A stretch of DNA of 54,979 nt, taken from assembly GCA_903932425.1 (NCBI GenBank), contig CAIZGG010000277.1, forward strand, positions 1 through 54,979, read 5' to 3'. The stretch is from an uncultured beta proteobacterium (GTDB lineage: Bacteria; Pseudomonadota; Gammaproteobacteria; Burkholderiales; Burkholderiaceae_B). Numbering within the stretch: position 1 is the stretch's first letter; the number at the start of each line of letters is the position of its first letter. Positions 1-8,167 of this stretch are shown one piece after another. Under the pieces are notes generated by a model. It made no database searches, was not told where the DNA came from, and saw nothing but the letters and a program-made list of their open reading frames with translations. The translations under genes were made by a program, and so were the position numbers.

Positions 1-371
1 CATGCCAGTGGGCAAGAAATTTTGCATCAAAAATTTCGCGTAAAAAGCCAGCGCCCGGGCGAATCACTGTCCAACCATGGTTTTTGAGGGATCAGGTCGA
101 CAAACTCGATCTCTAAGATGTCGCCAGGTTTCGCGCCTTTGACAAAAATGGGCCCAGTAAGAGGGTGCCCCGCTTTTTTGTCGTTACGAGCGAGGTCTTC
201 AAACACCATGTGCGGTTTGACTTGGCCATCAGCGGCGTCGCGGGTCTCAAGCAGAATGTCTTCGCCAGGAGCAACCTCAAGAAGCGGCTCGATATCAGGA
301 TGCCAACGGTTATGGCCTGTGCCAGGGTCATCGCGCAGGCGACGGTTGCGGTCAATATGGATAGATTTCAT
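1..371 (-). pseudogene. Acetamidase/formamidase, 5' part, frameshifted and cut by window edge
   Basis: The first 93 codons from the ATG at 371-369 encode the N-terminus of an FmdA/AmdA-type acetamidase/formamidase, which hydrolyses short aliphatic amides to ammonia and an acid. By eye 84 of 93 residues match the intact paralogue at 35255-36364. The reading frame then derails into a stop at position 27, at a run of five T on the plus strand (81-85; AAAAA in the coding sense). Relative to the paralogue there is one extra base there. In the corrected frame homology resumes at once (PGAGFLREIF, then FLAHW) and runs to the window edge. It is therefore either a genuine frameshifted pseudogene or a homopolymer sequencing error in a live gene. 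The rest of the gene lies outside the window. An upstream in-frame extension to about 527 has no family similarity, so the ATG at 371 is the start. Confidence 0.8.
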
Positions 372-388
372 GCAAATACAATAACCTA

Positions 389-408
389 ACATTACTGAAT
401 GGTAATGT
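389..408. promoter_or_regulatory. Inverted repeat upstream of acetamidase fragment
   Basis: A perfect 7-bp inverted repeat, ACATTAC and GTAATGT, surrounds a 6-base spacer. It lies 18 bases upstream of the acetamidase start codon (371) and about 180 bases upstream of the divergent gene at 586. Position and symmetry suit a repressor or activator operator, but no regulator is assigned. The rest of 372-585 shows no gene. Confidence 0.3.
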
Positions 409-585
409 GCTCGGCAGACAAAAAATGACAAATTGGCTGAACTTTGTGCCAATATAAAAGTACTAATGGGATAGCTGGGGTACTTGGATAGGGGTTGAGC
501 ACAAGTGTTAATCTGCCTACCAAACAAGATGCCGAATTCAACAGCGTTAGAGTGTAGTTTGATCGTTCACGAATGTGGGGGACGT

Positions 586-1017
586 ATGAAAAAAATTCTT
601 TTAGCCTTGTCGTTAGTGTTCAGTGTGATGGCAGCAACAAATGCTGACGCTTATTGCTGTCGTGGCGGCGGTTATCGTGGTGGGTATGGCGGCGGCTACG
701 GTGCTGGTTGGGTTGTCGGCGGCGTTGTCGCAGGTGCCGTGATTGGTTCGGCCTTGGCCGCACCCTATTACTACCCCCCCAGCTACTACGGGCCAAGCCC
801 GTATTACACGGCGCCGCCGGTGGTTGTTCAACAGCCCGTGATTGTCCAGGCACAGCAGCCCGTTGTTCAAGGGCAGCAGCCGTTGATCGTTCAGACACAA
901 TCAAATAATGGCAGCATGTCGACCACGACGCTTAAGCCTGCGCCAGCGGGCTACCACTGGCAGATTATGACAAATCCCCAGACAAACCTTTCGCAAGTCG
1001 TATTAGTGCCTAACTAA
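586..1017 (+). CDS. Small secreted Gly/Tyr/Pro/Gln-rich protein
   Basis: 144 residues. The ATG at 586 is preferred because it follows a GGGGGA-type ribosome site and opens directly onto a signal peptide (MKKILLALSLVFSVMAATNADA). The mature protein has four parts: a Gly/Tyr segment with CCRGGGYRGGYGGGYG; a hydrophobic Gly/Ala/Val stretch (VVGGVVAGAVIGSALAAP) resembling a glycine-zipper membrane segment; a Tyr/Pro-rich segment; and a Val/Gln-rich segment rich in QQP. The C-terminus (PAGYHWQIMTNPQTNLSQVVLVP) looks like a small folded tail. This composition is typical of glycine-zipper envelope proteins of unknown function in proteobacteria. It stands alone between the acetamidase fragment and a binding-protein gene. 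Function not recognised. Confidence 0.75.
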   Translation: MKKILLALSLVFSVMAATNADAYCCRGGGYRGGYGGGYGAGWVVGGVVAGAVIGSALAAPYYYPPSYYGPSPYYTAPPVVVQQPVIVQAQQPVVQGQQPLIVQTQSNNGSMSTTTLKPAPAGYHWQIMTNPQTNLSQVVLVPN

Positions 1018-1025
1018 TACTTTGT

Positions 1026-1085
1026 CCTTGCTGTATTGCGTTAGCAAGGGCAATCAGTGCACCGATCAGCTGATCGGTACGGCAC
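1026..1085. other. Two hairpins downstream of the small secreted protein gene
   Basis: CCTTGCT (1026-1032) pairs with AGCAAGG (1043-1049). It is followed by a perfect 18-bp palindrome ACCGATCAGCTGATCGGT (1061-1078), flanked by GTGC and GCAC that extend the stem with a bulge. Only a three-T run follows, so this is at best a weak terminator, or an operator for an unknown regulator. The remainder of 1086-1302 holds the leader of the next gene, and I see no other gene there. Confidence 0.4.
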
Positions 1086-1302
1086 TTTGCTCAAGACCTT
1101 TAGCCATCTCATTTTCCCCTTGTGTTTGTTTTCTGGCTCACAGGCGGCATACCCCTGATATTGCAGGCAGTGCAAACCCTTACCTTGAGGACTGCTAGAT
1201 TTGTGTTTTAGCCCCCTATACTAGTTTCTCGCGCGGTCATTGATTGTGATGGTCGCAGCGACGCGTGCTTTTGTATGACAAATAATAATTCAGGGGATAA
1301 TA

Positions 1303-2520
1303 ATGAAATTACGCTTACTAGTGTCTTCTCTAGCAATGGCAGGATTTGGCGTCGCGACGTCAATCGCTCATGCCGCAATCTCTAATGACGTGATTCGCAT
1401 CGGCTTCACCACCGATATGTCAGGCGTCTACGCCGATAATGATGGCCCAATGGGAGTTGAGGCGATACGCTTGGCGATTGCCGATGCGGGTGGTGCAATT
1501 GACGGAAAAAAAATTGAATTATTAATTCTGGATCATCAGAATAAACCTGATATCGCAGCGTCTAAAGCGCGCGAGTGGTTTGATCAAGAAAAAATTGACG
1601 TGTTGATAGCGGGTTCGAACTCTGCAGTCGCATTAGCGTTATCCACCGTAGCCACTGAAAAGAAGAAACCTATTTTTGCGATTGGTGCAGGCTCTTCTGA
1701 TCTTACGAATGCGCAGTGTTCGCCTTACATGGTTCACTACGCCTACGATACCGTTGCCCTCTCAAGAGGTACGGCGTCTGCGGTCGTCAAAAATGGTGGT
1801 GACAGTTGGTTTTTTATTACGGCTGACTATGCGTTTGGGCATTCGTTAGAGCGCGATGCTGCCGCGGTGGTTAAAGCAAGTAAAGGATCAGTCAAAGGCG
1901 CAGTCAAGGTACCTTTAGCTGCGTCCGATTTTTCATCTTACATGCTGCAGGCTCAAGGTTCAGGCGCGAAGATTCTTGGGTTGGCGAATGCGGGTGGTGA
2001 CACGGTTAATTCGATCAAAGCCGCAAACGAATTTGGCGTCACTAAAACCATGAATATGGCCGGTTTGCTCGTGTACATCAACGATATTCATGCTCTTGGT
2101 TTAGAGGCGACCCAAGGCATGTATTTGACTGACTTTTGGTACTGGAATGCTAATGATACAAACCGCGCTTTCACCAAACGCTTCCAAGTAAAGTTTCCGA
2201 AGTTTGTACCAAATATGAATCAGGTCGCAGACTACTCTGCAGTCGCCTTTTATTTAAAGGGCGTCAAAGAGACTCACTCGACTGATACTGATGTCATGAT
2301 GAAGTGGATGAAGTCAAACAAAGTTAATGATTTGTTCGCTACGAATGGTTACGTTCGCCCAGAAGATGGTCGGATGATTCATGACATGACACTAATGCAA
2401 GTGAAAAAGCCATCTGAGTCGAAAGGGCCTTGGGATTACTACAACATCATTGCGAACCTAAAGGGCGAAGATATCTTTACCAAGCTATCTGAAAGCACCT
2501 GCAAGTTAGTGAAGAAATAG
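1303..2520 (+). CDS. Branched-chain amino acid type ABC substrate-binding protein
   Basis: 405 residues, a periplasmic binding protein of the LivJ/Leu-Ile-Val family (Peripla_BP_6 type). The signal peptide is about 24 residues (ending SIAHA). The mature start DVIRIGFTTDMSGVYAD is the usual first beta strand and ligand loop of this family. The motif GSNSAVALALSTVA with SSDLTNAQCSPY matches the region that contacts the ligand carboxylate and amino groups. The ATG at 1303 follows CAGGGGAT. No LivH/M/G/F permease or ATPase genes are adjacent, so it is an orphan receptor here that may share a transporter encoded elsewhere. In Burkholderiales such proteins bind amino acids, amides or aromatic acids; the ligand cannot be read from the sequence. 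The acetamidase fragment upstream would fit an amide ligand, but that is only proximity. Confidence 0.88.
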   Translation: MKLRLLVSSLAMAGFGVATSIAHAAISNDVIRIGFTTDMSGVYADNDGPMGVEAIRLAIADAGGAIDGKKIELLILDHQNKPDIAASKAREWFDQEKIDVLIAGSNSAVALALSTVATEKKKPIFAIGAGSSDLTNAQCSPYMVHYAYDTVALSRGTASAVVKNGGDSWFFITADYAFGHSLERDAAAVVKASKGSVKGAVKVPLAASDFSSYMLQAQGSGAKILGLANAGGDTVNSIKAANEFGVTKTMNMAGLLVYINDIHALGLEATQGMYLTDFWYWNANDTNRAFTKRFQVKFPKFVPNMNQVADYSAVAFYLKGVKETHSTDTDVMMKWMKSNKVNDLFATNGYVRPEDGRMIHDMTLMQVKKPSESKGPWDYYNIIANLKGEDIFTKLSESTCKLVKK

Positions 2521-2548
2521 ATGGCTTGTGGGATGTTGAATGAACCCT

Positions 2549-2618
2549 CTCAAGCGCGTCTAGTGGGCTTGAGTCCTTGAGTGCTTGAAGTCACTAGGGC
2601 AGTGCGATATCGCACTGC
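2549..2618. terminator. Hairpins between convergent binding-protein and glpR genes
   Basis: CTCAAGC (2549-2555) pairs with GCTTGAG (2567-2573) in the convergent gap. A perfect 20-bp palindrome, GCAGTGCGATATCGCACTGC, occupies 2599-2618 inside the last codons of glpR. Neither has a T run, so a bidirectional termination or mRNA 3'-end role is only suggested. Confidence 0.35.
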
Positions 2619-3361
2619 AATCCAGCATCCTCAAACAACTTTCTAAACGGTTCAGGTGGTTCCATGTCGGTGAACAGACGATCGAGTTCGTTGATGTGCC
2701 CAAGCTCTACCATGGCGGGTCGGTAAAATTTGCTGCTATCTGCAGCAAGCCAGACTTGCCTTGAATGTTTAATAATGGCGCGAGAGACTTTGACTTCACG
2801 ATAGTCAAAGTCTCTTAAGGTTCCATCCGTCTCGATAGAAGAAATGCCAATTAAACCGATGTCGACTTTAAATTTTGTGATGAATTCGACAGTCGCTTCG
2901 CCGACAATGCCGCGATCTCTAGACCGGACGACCCCCCCTGCGACAATCACCTCGCAATCGACATTGTCAGACAAAATTGCGGCAACATTCAGGTTGTTTG
3001 TAATGACGCGCAAGCCTTTTCGGTTGATAAGCTCTTGTGCAACAGCTTCGGTGGTGGTGCCGATATTCAAAATCAATGAGCAACCGTCGGGAATAGAATT
3101 TGCGACCATTTTCGCAATGCGTTGTTTCGCTTGTGAGTTGAGAATTTTTCGTTTGCGATAAGCAATATTTTCAGTCGTTGAGTTCGCAGGGCGCACACCA
3201 CCATGAAAACGGACTAAAAAACCCGCAGCAGCCAGTTGTTTGAGGTCTCTGCGTACCGTTTGAAGGGTCACGCCAAAGCGCTCAGCCAGATCCTCGACAG
3301 AGGCCGATCCCGAGGATTGCACAGATTCAATCAATTGCAATTGCCTTGGATTGGGGGTCAT
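2594..3361 (-). CDS. glpR: DeoR-family glycerol regulon repressor (GlpR-like)
   Basis: 255 residues from the ATG at 3361; a TTG four codons upstream is possible. The N-terminal DeoR winged helix-turn-helix covers about residues 4-57 (VEDLAERFGVTLQTVRRDLK, then GFLVRFHGGV). The DeoR sugar-phosphate sensor domain follows, with NIGTTTEAVA as the phosphate-binding loop, ITNNLNVA and the conserved VAGGVVR. GlpR proteins respond to glycerol 3-phosphate and repress glycerol uptake and oxidation genes. The gene diverges from glpD and the importer operon with a 175-bp gap containing a GlpR-like operator, which strongly supports the assignment over other DeoR members. The last codons contain a 20-bp palindrome at 2599-2618. 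Confidence 0.88.
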   Translation of the reverse strand: MTPNPRQLQLIESVQSSGSASVEDLAERFGVTLQTVRRDLKQLAAAGFLVRFHGGVRPANSTTENIAYRKRKILNSQAKQRIAKMVANSIPDGCSLILNIGTTTEAVAQELINRKGLRVITNNLNVAAILSDNVDCEVIVAGGVVRSRDRGIVGEATVEFITKFKVDIGLIGISSIETDGTLRDFDYREVKVSRAIIKHSRQVWLAADSSKFYRPAMVELGHINELDRLFTDMEPPEPFRKLFEDAGLQCDIALP

Positions 3362-3536
3362 GGTGGTTGCCAAAGATGGATGAATGAATGTTTTGACACA
3401 AGCTTAATCACACAAAAACGATATTGCAACAGCAAAAAAGACAAAAAAGAACATAAATACGGGTTTTTACTCATATCGATTTCGCAATTAAAGAGCGTAT
3501 AAGTACATACGAACAATAAAGAGCGTAAATGTTCAA
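3362..3536. promoter_or_regulatory. glpR-glpD divergent promoter region with GlpR-like operator
   Basis: AT-rich intergenic region. ATGTTCAAATGCGAACA (3529-3545) closely resembles the E. coli GlpR operator pattern (ATGTTCG, then CGAACAT) and overlaps the glpD start codon. A half-site CGAACA lies at about 3510-3515. A 10-bp direct repeat AAAGAGCGTA occurs at 3490-3499 and 3518-3527, 28 bp apart. A TATAAG hexamer near 3498 could be a -10 element, but no convincing -35 is visible. The arrangement suggests repression by GlpR in the absence of glycerol 3-phosphate. Confidence 0.5.
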
Positions 3537-5096
3537 ATGCGAACAGAGTTTGATGCAGTTGTGATTGGTGGTGGGATTAATGGTGCGGGCATTGCGCGCG
3601 ACCTTGCCGGTAGAGGGTTGTCGGTGATGTTGTGCGAGCAGCACGATCTTGCCTCGCACACATCTTCAGCTTCGACCAAATTAATACACGGTGGTTTACG
3701 CTACCTTGAGTACTTTGAGTTTGGCCTAGTGCGTAAAGCCCTACAAGAACGTGAAGTACTACTTTGTAATGCACCGCATATCATGTGGCCTTTGCGTTTT
3801 GTGATGCCACACGACCGCGGCATGCGGCCCTCGTGGATGATTCGTTTAGGGTTGTTTCTGTACGATCATCTGGCTAAGCGCAACGTCTTACCTGCGTCGC
3901 AAGGCATCAATTTGCAGCGTCACCCCGCGGGCGAGGCGCTTAAACCTGTCTTCAGCAAAGGGTTTGAGTATTCGGACGGTTGGGTCGACGATGCCCGCCT
4001 TGTCGTGTTGAACGCGCTCGATGCGCACGAGCGCGGCGCTACGATTATGACCCAGACGGCTTGCGTAGACGCTATTCGCTCTAAAGATCACTGGACACTG
4101 ACCCTGCAATCAGGTTTTGATGCGTCGCAGACGCACGGCACAGAGCCAACTCCACTGAGGATTAAGGCGCGTGCATTAGTTAACGCTGCGGGTCCCTGGG
4201 CAGCCAAGTTTTTGCAGATGCAGGCGCATCGGTCTGGTACTCGCCCCTTGCGTTTGGTCAAGGGCAGTCATCTCGTCGTAAAAAAATTATTTACGCATGA
4301 CTTCGCTTATATTTTTCAAAATACTGATCGACGTATCAGTTTTGCGATCCCTTACGAGACTGACTTTACCTTGATCGGGACGACAGACGTCAATCATCAG
4401 GGTGAGATTGGTACGGTTGAGATGGACCAAGCGGAGTGCGCCTACATATGCGAGCAGGTCGGTCGTTATTTGCGTCAGACCATCACATCAGACGATGTGA
4501 TCTGGAGTTATTCAGGCGTGCGACCGCTACTTGACGATGCCTCGGGTAATCCCTCGGCAGTCACTCGCGACTATCGTTTGGATCTAGATACGGAAATGGC
4601 ACCTCTACTTTCAGTCTGGGGTGGAAAGATCACGACATATAGAAAATTAGCAGAGCAAGCCGCTGAGTTACTCGCACCGTTTTTATCTAATCAAGCCCCA
4701 GCTTGGACGGCTAAATCTCCGTTGCCTGGTGGTGATCTTGGTCCAAGCACCACGCTATCACAACACCCTGCTCAGGACTTTAACAATTTTGTTGCTGCAA
4801 CGCGCAACCGCTACGGCTGGTTACCAGAAAGTCTCTGTGTCCGGTATGCTCGAACTTATGGAACCCGTTTGAACGCCATGCTGACCGGCGCAACACGCCT
4901 CTCAGATTTAGGATCACTCATTGCTCCAGGGTTGTACGATGTAGAACTGCGGTACCTCGTCAAGCACGAATGGGCGCGGCAGTCTGACGATGTGCTGTGG
5001 CGACGCACCAAGTTAGGTTTGCATATAAACCCGAGCGAACGTCAGGCAGTCGAGCAATGGTTCAAGGACAAGGGAGTGCGCGAACAATGCGCTTAA
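3537..5096 (+). CDS. glpD: Aerobic glycerol-3-phosphate dehydrogenase GlpD
   Basis: 519 residues, the usual length. This membrane-associated flavoenzyme oxidises sn-glycerol 3-phosphate to dihydroxyacetone phosphate and passes electrons to quinone. The N-terminal Rossmann FAD motif is VVIGGGINGAGIARDLAGRG (residues about 9-28). It is followed by the family signatures SSASTKLIHGGLRYLEYFEF and GFEYSDGWVDDARLV, the substrate region IGTTDVNHQG, the FAD motif YSGVRPLLDD and the C-terminal GGKITTYRKLAEQA. The C-terminal domain (HEWARQSDDVLWRRTKLGL) is intact. The start ATG has no strong ribosome site but matches the family N-terminus. glpS begins inside its last codons, indicating translational coupling. 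Together with the downstream importer it channels glycerol, after phosphorylation by a kinase not seen here, into glycolysis. Confidence 0.96.
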   Translation: MRTEFDAVVIGGGINGAGIARDLAGRGLSVMLCEQHDLASHTSSASTKLIHGGLRYLEYFEFGLVRKALQEREVLLCNAPHIMWPLRFVMPHDRGMRPSWMIRLGLFLYDHLAKRNVLPASQGINLQRHPAGEALKPVFSKGFEYSDGWVDDARLVVLNALDAHERGATIMTQTACVDAIRSKDHWTLTLQSGFDASQTHGTEPTPLRIKARALVNAAGPWAAKFLQMQAHRSGTRPLRLVKGSHLVVKKLFTHDFAYIFQNTDRRISFAIPYETDFTLIGTTDVNHQGEIGTVEMDQAECAYICEQVGRYLRQTITSDDVIWSYSGVRPLLDDASGNPSAVTRDYRLDLDTEMAPLLSVWGGKITTYRKLAEQAAELLAPFLSNQAPAWTAKSPLPGGDLGPSTTLSQHPAQDFNNFVAATRNRYGWLPESLCVRYARTYGTRLNAMLTGATRLSDLGSLIAPGLYDVELRYLVKHEWARQSDDVLWRRTKLGLHINPSERQAVEQWFKDKGVREQCA

Positions 5097-6181
5097 AATT
5101 ACAACAAATCGAAAAACGGATGGGTAGCGAACAGCACCTTTATCCGTTGAGTCTTGAGCTTCAACCCAATACGGTAAACGTATTGCTTGGGGTGACGCTA
5201 GCTGGAAAAACGACCTTGATGAGATTGATGGCAGGCCTTGAACCGCCGTCATCCGGAAAGGTTTATGTCGATGATCACGACGTTACGGGCTTTTCGGTGC
5301 GCCAAAGAGATGTTGCGATGGTGTATCAGCAGTTTATCAACTATCCGTCTATGACGGTGTTCGACAATATTGCATCACCCTTACGGTTGCGTCGCGAAAA
5401 AAATATCGAAGCTCAAGTCAAAGCCTTGGCCTCGAAACTGCATATTGAGGCTTTTCTTAAACGACTTCCTGCTGAACTTTCAGGTGGTCAGCAACAGCGC
5501 GTTGCCTTGGCGCGAGCGTTGGCGAAACGCGCGCCCCTTATATTGCTAGATGAACCACTCGTAAATTTAGATTACAAGCTCAGAGAAGAGTTGCGAGACG
5601 AGCTCACCCACATTTTTTCTAACGGCGAGTCAACGGTGGTCTACGCTACCACTGAGCCGAGTGAGGCGCTTTTGTTGGGTGGCTACACTGCAGTCCTGGA
5701 TAGGGGGCATTTGTTGCAGTATGGGCCAACCCCCGAAGTCTTTCATCGTCCGGCATCTTTACAGGTTGCAAGGGCTTTTAGCGATCCTCCGATCAACTTG
5801 ATCGCAGCAAATGTGGCCCCAAGCGGATTTCAGCTAGACCTCGGTGATGGTTTGTTGTTTGGCTTAATCTCGTTTCAATCGCCAGGCGCCACCATGATGT
5901 TGGGGCTACGTGCCAACGCCTTGAGGGTGCAAGCGCGCGCAGGTGACCTCTCTTTAAAAGGTACGGTCGAGCTAGCCGAAATCTCGGGTTCTGATACTTT
6001 TTTACATGTTCGCACCGCGGTGGGCGGGGTAGTGGTTCAATTAACCGGTGTGCATTATTTTGAACTTGGTACGAGCATAGCTCTGCATTTCAATGCCGAT
6101 CATGCGTACGTGTTTGACGAGCATGGTGCTTTAAAGATTGCACCGCAGCAAGTGTCAGCGTCTTTCGAAAAGGTTGCCTGA
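5087..6181 (+). CDS. glpS: Glycerol ABC importer ATPase subunit GlpS
   Basis: 364 residues. Start ATG at 5087 overlaps the glpD stop. This is a MalK-like importer ATPase: Walker A GVTLAGKT (35-42) in the unusual TLAGK form typical of the GlpS branch, Q-loop Q81, signature LSGGQ (131-135), Walker B LILLDE (151-156), and a C-terminal OB-type regulatory domain (about 240-364). The switch histidine position is a threonine (YATTE, T189). It belongs to the glpSTPQUV glycerol transporter first described in Rhizobium leguminosarum. GlpS should form a heterodimer with GlpT on the inner face of the GlpPQ permease. Its own nucleotide site (with T189) is expected to be the weak one, whereas its intact LSGGQ completes the GlpT site. 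Confidence 0.92.
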   Translation: MRLKLQQIEKRMGSEQHLYPLSLELQPNTVNVLLGVTLAGKTTLMRLMAGLEPPSSGKVYVDDHDVTGFSVRQRDVAMVYQQFINYPSMTVFDNIASPLRLRREKNIEAQVKALASKLHIEAFLKRLPAELSGGQQQRVALARALAKRAPLILLDEPLVNLDYKLREELRDELTHIFSNGESTVVYATTEPSEALLLGGYTAVLDRGHLLQYGPTPEVFHRPASLQVARAFSDPPINLIAANVAPSGFQLDLGDGLLFGLISFQSPGATMMLGLRANALRVQARAGDLSLKGTVELAEISGSDTFLHVRTAVGGVVVQLTGVHYFELGTSIALHFNADHAYVFDEHGALKIAPQQVSASFEKVA

Positions 6182-6182
6182 C

Positions 6183-7289
6183 ATGGCGCAAATAGATCTC
6201 GATCTGTCGCACGCGTATCGACCCGACCCCAAGAGTGACTCTGATTACGCGCTTTTGCCGCTCAAAATGACGTTTAGAGACGGCGGCGCTTACGCCTTGC
6301 TTGGCCCGTCCGGTTGTGGCAAAACGACAATGTTAAATGTTATCTCTGGCTTGATACAACCCTCGCAAGGTAGTGTGAGCTTTGGTGGTATCGACGTCAC
6401 GGCATTGACTCCACAGCAGCGAAATATTGCTCAGGTGTTTCAGTTTCCGGTCATCTACGACACAATGACCGTGGCAGAAAATCTGGCCTTTCCTTTGCGT
6501 AATCGCGGCGCTTCATCGAGCCACATTACAAAGCGTGTTGGTCAAATTGCAGAAATGCTCGAAATTAGTCATCAATTGAATCAACGAGCCGCAGGCTTAT
6601 CGGCTGATGCAAAACAAAAGATCTCGCTAGGGCGAGGACTCGTGCGTGAAGACGTGTCGGCTGTGCTGTTTGACGAACCGTTGACTGTCATCGACCCACA
6701 TCTGAAATGGCAATTAAGACGCAAACTCAAGCAAATACACCACGAACTCAAACTGACGCTGATCTACGTGACGCATGATCAGATTGAAGCGTTGACCTTT
6801 GCCCAAGAAATCGTAGTGATGACGCGTGGTCGTGCGGTACAAATAGGCTCAGCAGACGAATTGTTTGAACGACCTCGCCATGTGTTTGTCGGAAATTTTA
6901 TCGGCTCACCCGGGATGAACTTTTTACCTGTCCGTTTTGAGGGTAAGCAAATTATGCTGGGTGCTCACGCACTTGAGATGCCGGCGCAGGCAAAAGAGCT
7001 GCAACTAGCGTCTTTGACGGATTTCGTTTTAGGGGTGCGCCCTGAGTACGTAGAGTTAGCGCAGCCACAGCAAGAAGGTGCCATACCCGTGCGTGTGATC
7101 CGTGCGCAGGACGTCGGTACCCATTGGGTGCTCACCGCTACGATCGATCCAAGTTCTCAGACAGAACCCATTATCATTCGTGCGCGGCTCCCTGCCCAGA
7201 CATTTGTTCCCGCGGTGGGTACGTCAGTCTGGTTCAAGATTATGAGTCCTCACACGTGTTTTTATAAAAATGAGGAGATGATCGCATGA
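6183..7289 (+). CDS. glpT: Glycerol ABC importer ATPase subunit GlpT
   Basis: 368 residues, starting one base after the glpS stop. Canonical Walker A GPSGCGKT (41-48), Q-loop in VFQFP (Q87), Walker B VLFDE (161-165) and switch histidine H198 (YVTHD) are all present. The ABC signature is degenerate: LSADA (139-143) followed by KQKISLGRGL, where LSGGQ would be expected. A C-terminal TOBE-like regulatory domain is present (GVRPEYVELA near residue 280). The second ATPase of the GlpSTPQUV glycerol importer. Its stop overlaps the glpP start by ATGA. The name follows the rhizobial glycerol transporter; it is unrelated to the E. coli glycerol-3-phosphate antiporter GlpT. Confidence 0.92.
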   Translation: MAQIDLDLSHAYRPDPKSDSDYALLPLKMTFRDGGAYALLGPSGCGKTTMLNVISGLIQPSQGSVSFGGIDVTALTPQQRNIAQVFQFPVIYDTMTVAENLAFPLRNRGASSSHITKRVGQIAEMLEISHQLNQRAAGLSADAKQKISLGRGLVREDVSAVLFDEPLTVIDPHLKWQLRRKLKQIHHELKLTLIYVTHDQIEALTFAQEIVVMTRGRAVQIGSADELFERPRHVFVGNFIGSPGMNFLPVRFEGKQIMLGAHALEMPAQAKELQLASLTDFVLGVRPEYVELAQPQQEGAIPVRVIRAQDVGTHWVLTATIDPSSQTEPIIIRARLPAQTFVPAVGTSVWFKIMSPHTCFYKNEEMIA

Positions 7290-8167
7290 AGTCGGTTAAT
7301 CAAAAGGCGTGGTTTTTGATCTTACCTGTGATGCTCTGTGTGGCGTTCTCGGCAATCCTGCCACTTATGACAGTCGTTAATTATTCTGTACAAGATATTA
7401 TTTCGCCCGAGCGTCGCGTTTTTGTGGGCACTGAATGGTTCGCCAGTGTCATGCGTGATAGTGATCTGCACGAAGCGCTTTGGCGGCAGTTGACTTTTTC
7501 TTTTTCAGTACTCGTGGTTGAAATTCCACTGGGAATCTTGCTTGCGCTTTCGATGCCTGCCAAGACCTGGCGGGCCTCTGCAGTGCTGGTGATTGTTGCG
7601 CTTTCGCTGTTGATTCCCTGGAATGTCGTTGGTACGATCTGGCAAATTTTTGGCAGAAGTGATATTGGGCTGTTGGGTGTGGCTTTACAACGACTGGGTA
7701 TCGAATACAACTACACCGGCAACTCTCTTGACGCTTGGTTAACCGTGTTGGTGATGGATGTTTGGCACTGGACGCCGTTGGTCGCCTTGCTTTGTTATGC
7801 GGGCTTACGCTCTATTCCAGATGCGTACTATCAGGCGGCACAAATTGATGGTGCCAGTAAGTTTGCAGTCTTCCGTTATATCCAGTTGCCCAAAATGCGC
7901 GGCGTACTGATGATCGCGGTCTTGCTTCGGTTTATGGATAGCTTCATGATTTATACCGAGCCTTTTGTCTTGACGGGCGGTGGGCCCGGTAATGCAACAA
8001 CGTTTCTGAGTCAGTATTTGACGCAAAAGGCCGTTGGGCAGTTTGATCTAGGGCCTGCTGCGGCTTTCTCATTAATTTACTTTTTGATTATTTTGTTGTT
8101 TTGCTTCGTTCTTTACAACTGGATGCAACGAGTTGGCACTGCCGACAAAGAAGGTACGGATGACTAG
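7286..8167 (+). CDS. glpP: Glycerol ABC importer permease GlpP
   Basis: 293 residues, a MalF/UgpA-type inner-membrane permease with about six transmembrane segments. The first starts near residue 10 (AWFLILPVMLCVAFSAILP). The cytoplasmic coupling EAA loop is clear: YYQAAQIDGASKFAVFRYI, then QLP (about residues 178-199). Another family signature is FVLTGGGPGNAT, before the last helices. ATGA overlap with glpT and an 8-bp overlap with glpQ show tight translational coupling. It pairs with GlpQ to form the channel for glycerol. Confidence 0.92.
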   Translation: MKSVNQKAWFLILPVMLCVAFSAILPLMTVVNYSVQDIISPERRVFVGTEWFASVMRDSDLHEALWRQLTFSFSVLVVEIPLGILLALSMPAKTWRASAVLVIVALSLLIPWNVVGTIWQIFGRSDIGLLGVALQRLGIEYNYTGNSLDAWLTVLVMDVWHWTPLVALLCYAGLRSIPDAYYQAAQIDGASKFAVFRYIQLPKMRGVLMIAVLLRFMDSFMIYTEPFVLTGGGPGNATTFLSQYLTQKAVGQFDLGPAAAFSLIYFLIILLFCFVLYNWMQRVGTADKEGTDD

